In this document: positions 1 through 6,243 of the stretch, piece by piece | Position numbering within the stretch: position 1 is the stretch's first letter | Layout of the letters: the number at the start of each line of letters is the position of its first letter | DNA from: Deltaproteobacteria bacterium | GTDB lineage: Bacteria > Desulfobacterota > Desulfobacteria > Desulfobacterales > C00003060 | NCBI GenBank assembly: GCA_003647435.1 | Contig: QMMV01000039.1 | Span: forward strand, 1 to 10,552 | DNA: 10,552 nt | Reading direction: 5' to 3' | Notes under the pieces: model-generated | What the model was told of the DNA's origin: nothing | Database searches by the model: none | What the model saw: only the letters and a program-made list of their open reading frames with translations | Made by a program: the position numbers and the translations under genes

Positions 1-681
1 AAAATCATGTGTAGTCATCAGGCCGTCAGAATCCTGGCCGCCGGCAAACAGATAATACCCTAAGGGGCCAGATCTGCCGGAGACCTCGGCCCTGTGATCC
101 TGTGCGGTTTTCTCACCATAAGATGCCCGTATAGAACCTGCAGGTCTCTTACCGGACCCTGCCGGCTTTGTTATGATGTTTACCACGCCTCCGAGGGATG
201 AGCCCCAGGCCGATGAAGCAGGCCCCTTGATGACCTCTATCCGTTCTATTATACCTGCCGGAATCGAATTCGTCTCAGCAGCCCCGCTATTGAGGAAATT
301 CCAAGGGAATCCGTCTACCAGGACAAGGACATGCCTTGCCTCGGAGCCCTGAATGGAAATAAGAGAAGTAGAGCCAAAACTGCCTGCACCCTCGTGGAAA
401 CTAATGAAAAGGCCGGGCACCCTGTTCAGGACTTCTGCTACTGTGTGGGCGTTCATCTCTTTTATTTGTTTTTCACTTACAACGGTGATATTTTCTGCTA
501 CCTGAGAGATCGATTTTGGGTGCCTGGTGGGAGATACGACAAGCTCCTTTTCCCTGTAAAACATGCGGAGAATCTGCATCTCCTCTTCAAGTTGGGCCGC
601 AGACCTGTGAGATTGCCAGACCATAGCGAGGAGAAAGCAGATTGTAAACGTACATGCTTTGAGGAAATAACTTCTTCGCAT
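1..681 (-). CDS. TonB-dependent outer-membrane receptor, N-terminal 227 residues (3' end off the left edge)
   Basis: The reverse strand is open for 227 codons and runs off the left edge. The ATG at 681-679 is the only reasonable start, because an in-frame TAG lies 9 bases upstream with no start codon between; only a weak AGG precedes it. Residues 1-29 look like a signal peptide (basic start, then a hydrophobic stretch around ICFLLAMVW, ending near SAA). A TonB-box-like stretch, ELVVSPTR, sits at about residues 46-53. A plug domain follows at about 56-175, with family-typical pieces: VAEVLNRVPG, VLVLVDG, IERIEVIKGPASSAWGSSLGG and VVNIITKP. The first barrel strands then begin. The family imports siderophores, cobalamin, metal chelates or glycans across the outer membrane using TonB energy. 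The substrate cannot be told from the plug alone. The gene diverges from a periplasmic binding-protein gene. Confidence 0.93.
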   Translation of the reverse strand, partial: MRRSYFLKACTFTICFLLAMVWQSHRSAAQLEEEMQILRMFYREKELVVSPTRHPKSISQVAENITVVSEKQIKEMNAHTVAEVLNRVPGLFISFHEGAGSFGSTSLISIQGSEARHVLVLVDGFPWNFLNSGAAETNSIPAGIIERIEVIKGPASSAWGSSLGGVVNIITKPAGSGKRPAGSIRASYGEKTAQDHRAEVSGRSGPLGYYLFAGGQDSDGLMTTHDF

Positions 682-994
682 ACAATCAGCCTATGTTTTT
701 AACCGCCAAAGCGAGCGCATCTGAAAAGGGCAAGCTGTGTAGCAAACTAAGTTTAGGTTTTTGAAAACATCTCGGTCTATTGATTACAAGAGCTACTGTG
801 TTACCAAACTTTTATATTTACCGAGTCGAAAATTCATGATAACTGCCACTACCAAGTTTATTCAACTTATGCAAGTCATTAATTTAATCGGCGCGTAATA
901 ATCTTTGAGGGGATCAGAAGGTAAAAAATATCCTATTTCCCGACTTCTGCTGCAATTTCAGGAGGTTGTAATTCTTTCGTTAAATTAGGACGTC
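682..994. other. Divergent intergenic region between the TonB receptor and binding-protein genes
   Basis: This 313-base, AT-rich gap should hold the promoters of both divergent genes. It contains one copy of the imperfect repeat described separately (752-806) and a short inverted repeat, CAGAAG at 915-920 with CTTCTG at 944-949, which could be an operator or hairpin. CTCGGT at 771-776 is also matched by ACCGAG at 820-825. I found no convincing -35/-10 pair, no B12 box or other riboswitch core, and no credible small ORF. Confidence 0.6.
752..806 (-). repeat. Imperfect dispersed repeat, copy B, upstream of the TonB receptor
   Basis: Read on the minus strand, 806-774 matches 5073-5105 on the plus strand at 28 of 33 positions with no gap. 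The shared parts are TGGTAACAC, TAGCTCTT, TAAT, AAT and GACC. After a spacer of 2 bases here (10 in the other copy), 771-752 matches 5116-5135 at 18 of 20 positions (GATGTTTT, AAAAA, CTAAA). Weaker similarity extends to about position 834. The copy ends 70 bases before the receptor ATG and points toward it. It may be a decayed mobile repeat or a shared regulatory or leader element. Confidence 0.8.
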
Positions 995-1912
995 ATGGGA
1001 AGAAATCTTTTCACAATCATAATATTATTGCTTTCAATAACATGCCATGGCCTGTCCGAAGCCGGACAGGAGATTCTGGCCATCCAGAGCGTCAGGGTTA
1101 AACCGTACGAAGAAGCGATTAAGGGTTTTGAAAGTGCGTGTAATTCTAAGACCAAAAGGCTTGTGCTCTCTGACTTGGAAGAAGTCGATCTTGTAAAAGA
1201 GGTTAAAAAGATCGGGCCTGATCTGATTGTTGCAATAGGGATGGATGCGCTCTCAAGCGTAAAGAGGATTAGAAACATCCCTGTTGTTTATCTCATGGTC
1301 CTCAACCCTGCATCGATACTCTCCGGTGAAAAGAATGTCACCGGCGTCAGGATGAACGTATCTCAAGAAAAGCAGCTAATTACCCTCACAAAAGTCCTGC
1401 CTGAGGTGAAAAGTATTGGTCTTTTATACGACCCGGACAGGACAGGGACTCTTGTAAAAAGGGCACAGGATGCCGCCGGGAAAATTGGTATTAAACTGAT
1501 TGCGAAAAAGGTTTATAGCCCGACGGGCGTCCCTTCATTAGTACGGGACATGAAAGGAAAGATAGATCTCTTCTGGATGCTGCCCGACATAACCGTGGTT
1601 ACGCCTGAAACATTTGAGTTCTTGCTTGGCTTTTCCCTCGAACACAAAATTCCTGTCCTCACATTTTCAGACAAGTATGTGGAGCTGGGGGCATTGATGT
1701 CGATAGGCGTAGACGCTTTTGATATGGGAAGCCAAGCAGGGGAGATGGCCAGGATGATACTATCAGGAAGAGATCCGAGTGATGTTCCACAGGTTGATGC
1801 AAGAAAGGCGGTTATATCGATTAATCTAAAGATAGCCAGAAAGTTAGGAATTCATATTGATGAAAAGATTCTCCGCGGAGTCAGGATAATTTACTGGAGG
1901 AAAAACAACTGA
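995..1912 (+). CDS. Periplasmic substrate-binding protein, ABC_sub_bind (PF04392-like) family
   Basis: This 305-residue protein has an N-terminal signal peptide (residues 1 to about 23, hydrophobic core FTIIILLLSI) and no proper lipobox, so it is probably soluble in the periplasm. Type I binding-protein features follow in family order: PDLIVAIGMDAL, IPVVYLMVLNP, NVTGV, IGLLYDPDRTG, LFWMLPD, IPVLTFSDKYVELGALMSIGVD and the closing NLKIARKLGI. The length is normal for the family. The ATG is preceded by AGGA at 987-990; the stronger GGAGG at 961-965 is too far upstream, and an in-frame TAG between them excludes an earlier start. Family members bind small molecules such as amino acids for ABC import, but no permease or ATPase gene is nearby. 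The neighbours are a divergent TonB receptor and a downstream membrane histidine kinase, so a sensory role is plausible. The ligand is unknown. Confidence 0.88.
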   Translation: MGRNLFTIIILLLSITCHGLSEAGQEILAIQSVRVKPYEEAIKGFESACNSKTKRLVLSDLEEVDLVKEVKKIGPDLIVAIGMDALSSVKRIRNIPVVYLMVLNPASILSGEKNVTGVRMNVSQEKQLITLTKVLPEVKSIGLLYDPDRTGTLVKRAQDAAGKIGIKLIAKKVYSPTGVPSLVRDMKGKIDLFWMLPDITVVTPETFEFLLGFSLEHKIPVLTFSDKYVELGALMSIGVDAFDMGSQAGEMARMILSGRDPSDVPQVDARKAVISINLKIARKLGIHIDEKILRGVRIIYWRKNN

Positions 1913-2042
1913 ATTTGTGGCGGTTCAGATTTTTTAAAATAATTCAGCTCCTAAAACCCAAAGCTCCAGACCAGAGGAAAGATACCGAAAATACACCAGA
2001 CCAATCAGGCCGTTGCCTAACACCCGGGCAGGGCTTTGCCAA

Positions 2043-2098
2043 AAAGAGAAGACGACATCAAGAGAATCATATTTCAATCTTGGGGTCTTCGTCTCTTT
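2043..2098 (+). repeat. Inverted repeat in the gap before the sensor kinase gene
   Basis: AAAGA and GAAGAC (2043-2053) can pair with GTCTTC (2085-2090) and TCTTT (2094-2098). The stem has 11 base pairs with a 3-base bulge at 2091-2093 and a 31-base loop. It lies in the 240-base gap (1913-2152) between the binding-protein stop and the preferred kinase start, and no T-run follows. It may be a leader hairpin or a chance match. The rest of the gap shows no credible gene. Confidence 0.35.
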
Positions 2099-2152
2099 GT
2101 GGATGAACTATTACATTTGTTGAAAGAGTGTGTATTTCCTAAAAGAGACAAA

Positions 2153-4102
2153 ATGCTGCGGATTTTTCATGAAAAATTCGGCATCAGGGCATTTGCCATA
2201 TTTGCCATCCTGATATTTGTCATCTCTTCATCTTTCACCCTGTTTTTTATTTGTCAGCAGCGTAAATCCTTGACCGATACTCAAATAAAGAAGGGAAAGT
2301 TACTTGCAGGGATCCTTGCTTACAGCTCAAGGCTCGGTGTGTTTTCAGAGAATGAAGAGATGCTCAGCGACCCTGTTGAGGGCGTTTTTCAAAACGAGGG
2401 AGTCCTGGAAGTTTCGGTATTTAATCTAACGGGAGAATTATTGAAGAGTCAGAAAAGAAGTGACGTAAGGACAACAAAAGAGGATGAAGAGGTCAGAAAT
2501 AGAATATTTGAGAAACTCAGGGAGACTGCATCCCCATTTTACCTTGAGGATAAGACCAGATGGGAATTCTGGTCTCCGGTAATGTCGGCTTCACCGTATC
2601 TTAGCGAGGAATCCTTGTTTTTTGAAGAGGCGCCGGTTCAGAGAAAAGGCCGCGTAATTGGATTTGTGAAAATAACGCTTGATAAAAAGATGCTTGATAA
2701 GAGGCTTCATTCCCTATTGTTTAAGAGCATTATGATGGCGATTATCTTTTTTGTGTTAGGTTCCGCAGCTATCTATCTCCTGGTAAAGGGGATAACAAGG
2801 CCTCTTAACAGGTTAACCGAAGGCGTCAAGTCCCTTGGAAAGAAAGGATCTGTCGAGAAGATTCCTGTCGAAACAGAGGATGAAATCGGCAAACTTGCAG
2901 AGGCCTTCAATAAGATGGCTGAATCCTTAAAGAGAAGGGAAGCAGAAAAAGAGCAGCTTGAAAGACAGCTCAGGCATGCACAAAAGATGGAAGCCATTGG
3001 CACACTTGCAGGGGGTATAGCTCATGACTTCAATAATATCCTCGGAGCCATTGTGGGGTACACGGAATTGGCGATGCTGGATGTTCCCGCGGGAACCACG
3101 CTGCAGCGCGACTTAGAGGGAGTGATGAAGGCCACCAATCGAGCGAAAGACCTGGTGCAACAGATCCTTACCTTCAGCCGCGATACCAAACAGGAGCGAA
3201 AACCCGTACAGCTCAGTCTCATCGTCAAAGAGGCTCTCAAGATGCTGCGTTCGTCGTTACCAACGACTATTGAGTTCCACCAGAACATCAAAACCGGGAG
3301 CGCTACGGTTTTGTGCGACCCAACACAGATATATCAGGTGGTGATGAATCTTTGCGCCAACGCAGCCTATGCAATGAGGGATAAAGGCGGTGAGTTAACA
3401 GTGAGTCTAATTGATGTGGATATCGATTCAGAGGCTGTTATGCAAAATCCTGAACTGACCCCAGGCCAATACCAGAGACTGACCGTGAGCGATACGGGCA
3501 GTGGCATGGACCGTGCGACCATGGAAAGGATTTTTGATCCTTTTTTCACGACCAAAGCGCCGGGAGAAGGAAGTGGTATGGGCCTTGCGGTCGTCCACGG
3601 AATCGTTAAAAGTCTCAACGGCGCAATTACCGTCGACAGCGAACCTGGCAAAGGGACCACCTTTCAGGTATTTTTCCCCACGATTCAGAGTGAAGCCGCA
3701 TCAGAACCTGAACATTTTGCTCCGCCCCCTGTCGGCAACGAGCGGGTTCTTTTCGTAGATGACGAAGCAGCACTGGCGGCCGTGGGGCAGGAGATGCTGG
3801 AAAGTTTGGGCTACGATGTGGTTGCCAGAACGAGCAGCATCGAAGCGCTCAAGACCTTTCAGATGCAACCGGATAGATTTGATCTGGTTATCACTGACAT
3901 GACCATGTCGAATATGACAGGTGCAGACCTGGCCAGAGAAATCATGCGTATTCGGCCTGACGTCCCGGTCATCCTTTGCACTGGATTCAGCGAAGCGATC
4001 TCGGAAGAGAAGGCTAAAGCGATGGGAATCCGCGCGTTTGTGATGAAACCTGTTGTCAGAAGGGAGATAGCCGAGGTAATCCGGCGCGTGCTGGATGCTT
4101 GA
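2153..4102 (+). CDS. Membrane-bound hybrid histidine kinase: periplasmic sensor, HAMP, HisKA, HATPase, C-terminal receiver
   Basis: This is a 649-residue inner-membrane sensor kinase. TM1 is at about 11-33. A periplasmic region (about 38-190) follows that resembles CHASE8-type domains (KKGKLLAGILAYSSRLGVF, then VLEVSVFNLTGELLKS). TM2 is at about 192-214 and HAMP at about 215-266 (PLNRLTEGV, EDEIGKLAEAFNKM). The H-box GGIAHDFNNIL has phospho-acceptor His291. The ATPase domain shows N-box N399/N403, G1 DTGSGM at 447-452, FDPFFTTK and G2 GEGSGMGLA from 471. The receiver has the acidic pair D536/D537, acceptor D582 and K632; the usual Pro after DMTM is Ser. The open frame reaches upstream to 2021, but the only early candidate is a TTG at 2036 without a ribosome site. 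ATG 2153 places TM1 naturally near the N-terminus, though its ribosome site (AAGAG) is weak. The gene sits downstream of a periplasmic binding protein that may present a ligand to it. No DNA-binding response regulator is visible. Confidence 0.92.
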   Translation: MLRIFHEKFGIRAFAIFAILIFVISSSFTLFFICQQRKSLTDTQIKKGKLLAGILAYSSRLGVFSENEEMLSDPVEGVFQNEGVLEVSVFNLTGELLKSQKRSDVRTTKEDEEVRNRIFEKLRETASPFYLEDKTRWEFWSPVMSASPYLSEESLFFEEAPVQRKGRVIGFVKITLDKKMLDKRLHSLLFKSIMMAIIFFVLGSAAIYLLVKGITRPLNRLTEGVKSLGKKGSVEKIPVETEDEIGKLAEAFNKMAESLKRREAEKEQLERQLRHAQKMEAIGTLAGGIAHDFNNILGAIVGYTELAMLDVPAGTTLQRDLEGVMKATNRAKDLVQQILTFSRDTKQERKPVQLSLIVKEALKMLRSSLPTTIEFHQNIKTGSATVLCDPTQIYQVVMNLCANAAYAMRDKGGELTVSLIDVDIDSEAVMQNPELTPGQYQRLTVSDTGSGMDRATMERIFDPFFTTKAPGEGSGMGLAVVHGIVKSLNGAITVDSEPGKGTTFQVFFPTIQSEAASEPEHFAPPPVGNERVLFVDDEAALAAVGQEMLESLGYDVVARTSSIEALKTFQMQPDRFDLVITDMTMSNMTGADLAREIMRIRPDVPVILCTGFSEAISEEKAKAMGIRAFVMKPVVRREIAEVIRRVLDA

Positions 4103-4113
4103 TCTTGGGGAAG

Positions 4114-4956
4114 ATGAAAAAAGCCGATGCCAGGCGGAAAAAAGAGGACTTGATACGCCTGCTGCGGGATGCTGGTTCTCTGCTGGTTGCTTTCTCCGGC
4201 GGTGTTGACAGCTCATTCCTGCTGGCAGCAGCCCATGAAACCCTCGGGAAAAAGGTGGTCGCGGCAACAGCAGTCTCAGATATTTATCCGTTGCGTGAGC
4301 GGGATGCTGCCGTGGAATTTACGCGCAGCAGAGGGATTCCGCACATCCTCTTTCCGTCAGACCAAATCAGCCTTGCTTCCTTTAGAGCAAACCGCGCAGA
4401 CAGATGCTACCATTGCAAGAGGTACCTTTCTGAAAAACTCATCGGAGCAGCAGAGAAAAAAGGAATTAATCGGGTGGCAGACGGGGCCAACTTCGATGAT
4501 CTGAAAGATTATCGCCCAGGCATACAGGCTGCGAGAGAAATGGGAATCATCTCTCCTCTGATAGACCTGGCTTTGAGGAAGCAGGAGATACGCTTTTTGT
4601 CCAGAGAGATGGGACTTCCCCAGTGGAATAAGCCGGCAGCGGCCTGCCTTGCATCGAGGATACCCTATGGAAGCCCCATTACTTCGGAAAAGTTGAAGAT
4701 GATCAATGAAGCCGAGGAGTTTCTACTGGGAAAAGGCCTCACGCAATGCCGGGTGAGGCATCACGGCTCCGTGGCAAGAATAGAAGTGGCGCGTGCAGAA
4801 TTACAAAAGGTTATGGAGGATAATTTAAGAGAAGCCATTCTGCGCAAATTCAAAGAGATCGGTTTCTTTCACATTGCAGTAGATATGGAAGGTTACATAT
4901 CCGGGAGCATGAATCGTGGACTTAACATTGATGGCCTGGTAAAAACTCCCAATTAG
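4114..4956 (+). CDS. larE: ATP-dependent sulfur transferase, LarE family
   Basis: This is a 280-residue cytoplasmic PP-loop enzyme. The ATP-pyrophosphatase signature SGGVDS is at residues 28-33. The LarE-like block KPAAACLASR carries Cys178, matching the position of the sacrificial sulfur-donor cysteine of Lactobacillus LarE (Cys176). RCYHCK supplies Cys98 and Cys101. Three cysteines so placed suggest the LarE type that binds an iron-sulfur cluster instead of sacrificing its own cysteine. LarE converts carboxylates of pyridinium-3,5-dicarboxylate mononucleotide to thiocarboxylates while building the nickel-pincer cofactor of LarA-type racemases. No larA, larB or larC is in the window. ATG 4114 is preferred, with GGGGA just before it; a TTG at 4099 overlaps the kinase stop and is less likely. 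The 11-base gap implies cotranscription with the kinase gene. A different PP-loop sulfur transferase role cannot be excluded. Confidence 0.88.
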   Translation: MKKADARRKKEDLIRLLRDAGSLLVAFSGGVDSSFLLAAAHETLGKKVVAATAVSDIYPLRERDAAVEFTRSRGIPHILFPSDQISLASFRANRADRCYHCKRYLSEKLIGAAEKKGINRVADGANFDDLKDYRPGIQAAREMGIISPLIDLALRKQEIRFLSREMGLPQWNKPAAACLASRIPYGSPITSEKLKMINEAEEFLLGKGLTQCRVRHHGSVARIEVARAELQKVMEDNLREAILRKFKEIGFFHIAVDMEGYISGSMNRGLNIDGLVKTPN

Positions 4957-4967
4957 GCGGCAAAGCT

Positions 4968-4997
4968 TGTAGGTGTGATTCATTAATCGCCCCTACA
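4968..4997. repeat. Palindromic hairpin of the TGTAGG...CCTACA kind, after larE
   Basis: The arms 4968-4980 and 4985-4997 pair over 13 positions with one mismatch (T4974/C4991), one G-T wobble (T4976/G4989) and a 4-base loop, CATT. The right arm reads AATCGCCCCTACA. From memory this resembles palindromic repeats scattered between genes in many bacterial genomes; that is recollection, not a search. It lies 11 bases after the larE stop and may stabilise or help end the upstream transcript, although no T-run follows. Confidence 0.7.
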
Positions 4998-4999
4998 GC

Positions 5000-5015
5000 C
5001 CCCGTGAAAACGGGG
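5000..5015 (+). repeat. Perfect 6-bp GC-rich hairpin with GAAA loop
   Basis: CCCCGT (5000-5005) and ACGGGG (5010-5015) pair perfectly around a GAAA tetraloop (GNRA type), 2 bases after the preceding palindrome. This is a very stable RNA stem but has no following T-run, so it is not a classical terminator. It may contribute to 3'-end formation of the larE transcript together with the palindrome. Confidence 0.6.
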
Positions 5016-5042
5016 CGAGGCTGAGGTACAGGGCAGAAACCG

Positions 5043-5058
5043 GGCTTTTTGCGAAGCC
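5043..5058 (+). repeat. Small hairpin GGCTT/AAGCC at the edge of the dispersed repeat
   Basis: GGCTT (5043-5047) pairs with AAGCC (5054-5058) around TTTGCG. It directly precedes repeat copy A, and its right half aligns weakly with sequence adjoining copy B, so it may be the outer end of the repeat. Confidence 0.45.
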
Positions 5059-5072
5059 GTCGATATTAAAAC

Positions 5073-5135
5073 TGGTAACACTATAGCTCTTTTAATAAAT
5101 GGACCCGCATGCAATGATGTTTTAAAAAATCTAAA
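5073..5135 (+). repeat. Imperfect dispersed repeat, copy A, upstream of hldD
   Basis: This is the plus-strand partner of the copy at 752-806. The block 5073-5105 matches at 28 of 33 positions without gaps, and 5116-5135 at 18 of 20. The spacer is 10 bases here (containing the palindrome GCATGC) against 2 in the other copy. It ends 31 bases before the hldD start and points toward the gene, as the other copy does for the TonB receptor. Weaker similarity runs leftward to about 5046. Confidence 0.8.
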
Positions 5136-5154
5136 GCGTTACTGATGCTGAGAC

Positions 5155-5160
5155 AGGAGG
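5155..5160 (+). promoter_or_regulatory. Ribosome binding site AGGAGG fixing the TTG start of hldD
   Basis: A perfect AGGAGG sits 6 bases before TTG 5167. This spacing selects the non-ATG start, and the product then begins directly with the Rossmann strand, as HldD proteins do. Confidence 0.85.
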
Positions 5161-5166
5161 CAGAGA

Positions 5167-6135
5167 TTGATTATAGTTACTGGTGGAGCCGGATTCATAG
5201 GCAGCGCTTTTGTCTGGAAGCTCAACTCGGAAGGCATTGACGATATCATCATCGTAGACAAGCTTGGCGCATCAGAAAAATGGAGAAATCTGGTCAACAG
5301 ACATTTCCTTGATTATATACACAAAGACAAGTTTCTGAATATCCTATGTGAAAACAGATTGACCAACATAAGCGCAATAATTCATATGGGAGCATGTTCT
5401 TCAACCACGGAGCGTGATGCAGATTATTTGATGGAAAATAATTATGGTTACAGCAAGGCTCTTGCAGAATGGGCGTGTAAGAACAACGTCCGGTTCATCT
5501 ATGCAAGCAGTGCAGCGACCTATGGGGATGGCTCCCGGACATTCTCCGATGATGATGCAACAACAGCAACACTTCAACCACTTAATATGTATGGTTATTC
5601 AAAGCACCTGTTCGACCTCTGGGCCCTTCGCAATAGACTATCAGGCAAGATCACTGGCATCAAGTTTTTCAATGTTTTTGGGCCGAATGAGTACCACAAG
5701 GGGGATATGGTAAGCGTTGTCTTTAAGGCGTTTCACCAGATCGTTGAAACAGGAAGGGTCAAGCTGTTCAAGTCCTATAGAAATGAATATAGAGATGGAG
5801 AACAGATGCGTGATTTTGTTTATGTGCTGGATTGTGTCAACATAATGTGGTGGTTCTTGCAGCACCCTGAAGCAACGGGAATATTTAATCTTGGATCCGG
5901 CACAGCGCGTACCTGGAATGATCTTGCAAAAGCTGTATTTTCCGCCCTGGGGCGGAAAACATTAATCGAATATATTGAGATGCCTGAATCGATAAGAGAT
6001 CGGTATCAGTATTTTAGCGAGGCAAGGATGGAGAAGCTGGCAAGTGCAGGGTGCTCGTTGAGGTTTCGTTCTCTTGAAGATGCTGTCCATGACTATGTGG
6101 TGAATTACCTGGCAAAGGGTAATCTTTGCCTTTAA
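5167..6135 (+). CDS. hldD: ADP-L-glycero-D-manno-heptose-6-epimerase
   Basis: This 322-residue short-chain dehydrogenase-type epimerase has the family's usual length. It converts ADP-D-glycero- to ADP-L-glycero-D-manno-heptose, the last step in making the heptose donor for the LPS inner core, in the cytoplasm. The nucleotide-binding motif GGAGFIG is at residues 6-12. HldD hallmarks follow: DKLGASEKWRNL, HMGACSSTTERDADYL at 73-88 and YASSAATYG at 112-120. The catalytic YxxxK is Y142/K146, and Lys178 in EYHKG matches the catalytic Lys178 described for the E. coli enzyme. Translation starts at TTG behind a perfect AGGAGG. The gene is separated from larE by a 210-base palindrome-rich gap containing the dispersed repeat, so it probably has its own promoter. 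It converges with batE. No other heptose genes are in view. Confidence 0.94.
   Translation: MIIVTGGAGFIGSAFVWKLNSEGIDDIIIVDKLGASEKWRNLVNRHFLDYIHKDKFLNILCENRLTNISAIIHMGACSSTTERDADYLMENNYGYSKALAEWACKNNVRFIYASSAATYGDGSRTFSDDDATTATLQPLNMYGYSKHLFDLWALRNRLSGKITGIKFFNVFGPNEYHKGDMVSVVFKAFHQIVETGRVKLFKSYRNEYRDGEQMRDFVYVLDCVNIMWWFLQHPEATGIFNLGSGTARTWNDLAKAVFSALGRKTLIEYIEMPESIRDRYQYFSEARMEKLASAGCSLRFRSLEDAVHDYVVNYLAKGNLCL
6111..6130 (+). terminator. Hairpin at the end of hldD, possible terminator or 3' stabiliser
   Basis: GGCAAAG (6111-6117) pairs perfectly with CTTTGCC (6124-6130) around GGTAAT. It overlaps the last hldD codons and is followed only by TTTAA. A competing 8-bp stem (6113-6120 with 6144-6151) shares its left arm. 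The T-run is weak, so this is less convincing as a terminator than the hairpin at 6244. Confidence 0.4.
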
Positions 6136-6243
6136 ACGGAGCCACCCTTTGAAAGCATTAGTAAACGTCGACAAAAACGGTCCAGTAATGAAGATATCCG
6201 TATCCCTTCAAGCTGCAATCAAATCTGACAGTTAGTGCTCGCC

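Noticed and set aside
331..702. Plus-strand ORF of 123 codons
   Set aside because: It is the antisense shadow of the TonB receptor, whose reverse-strand translation shows signal peptide, plug motifs and normal family sequence.
752..806. PreQ1-type riboswitch (TAGCT plus an A-rich CTAA tail in the repeat)
   Set aside because: The short matches are present, but the required stem-loop order and pseudoknot pairing cannot be drawn in either copy.
682..994. Cobalamin riboswitch upstream of the TonB receptor
   Set aside because: GCCACT occurs at 845-850 (in CTGCCACTACC), but the full B12 box and conserved stems are absent, and it lies on the strand opposite the receptor transcript.
1915..2106. 63-codon ORF between the binding protein and kinase genes
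   Set aside because: It has a non-ATG start, no ribosome site, an odd composition and overlap with the kinase frame; nothing recognisable.
2036..2152. 39-residue N-terminal extension of the kinase from TTG 2036
   Set aside because: There is no ribosome site, and the added residues would push TM1 unusually far in. ATG 2153 gives a standard sensor-kinase start.
3701..4267. 188-codon minus-strand ORF spanning the kinase end and larE start
   Set aside because: It is antisense to two well-supported genes, the translation shows no domain, and codon pattern follows the plus-strand genes.
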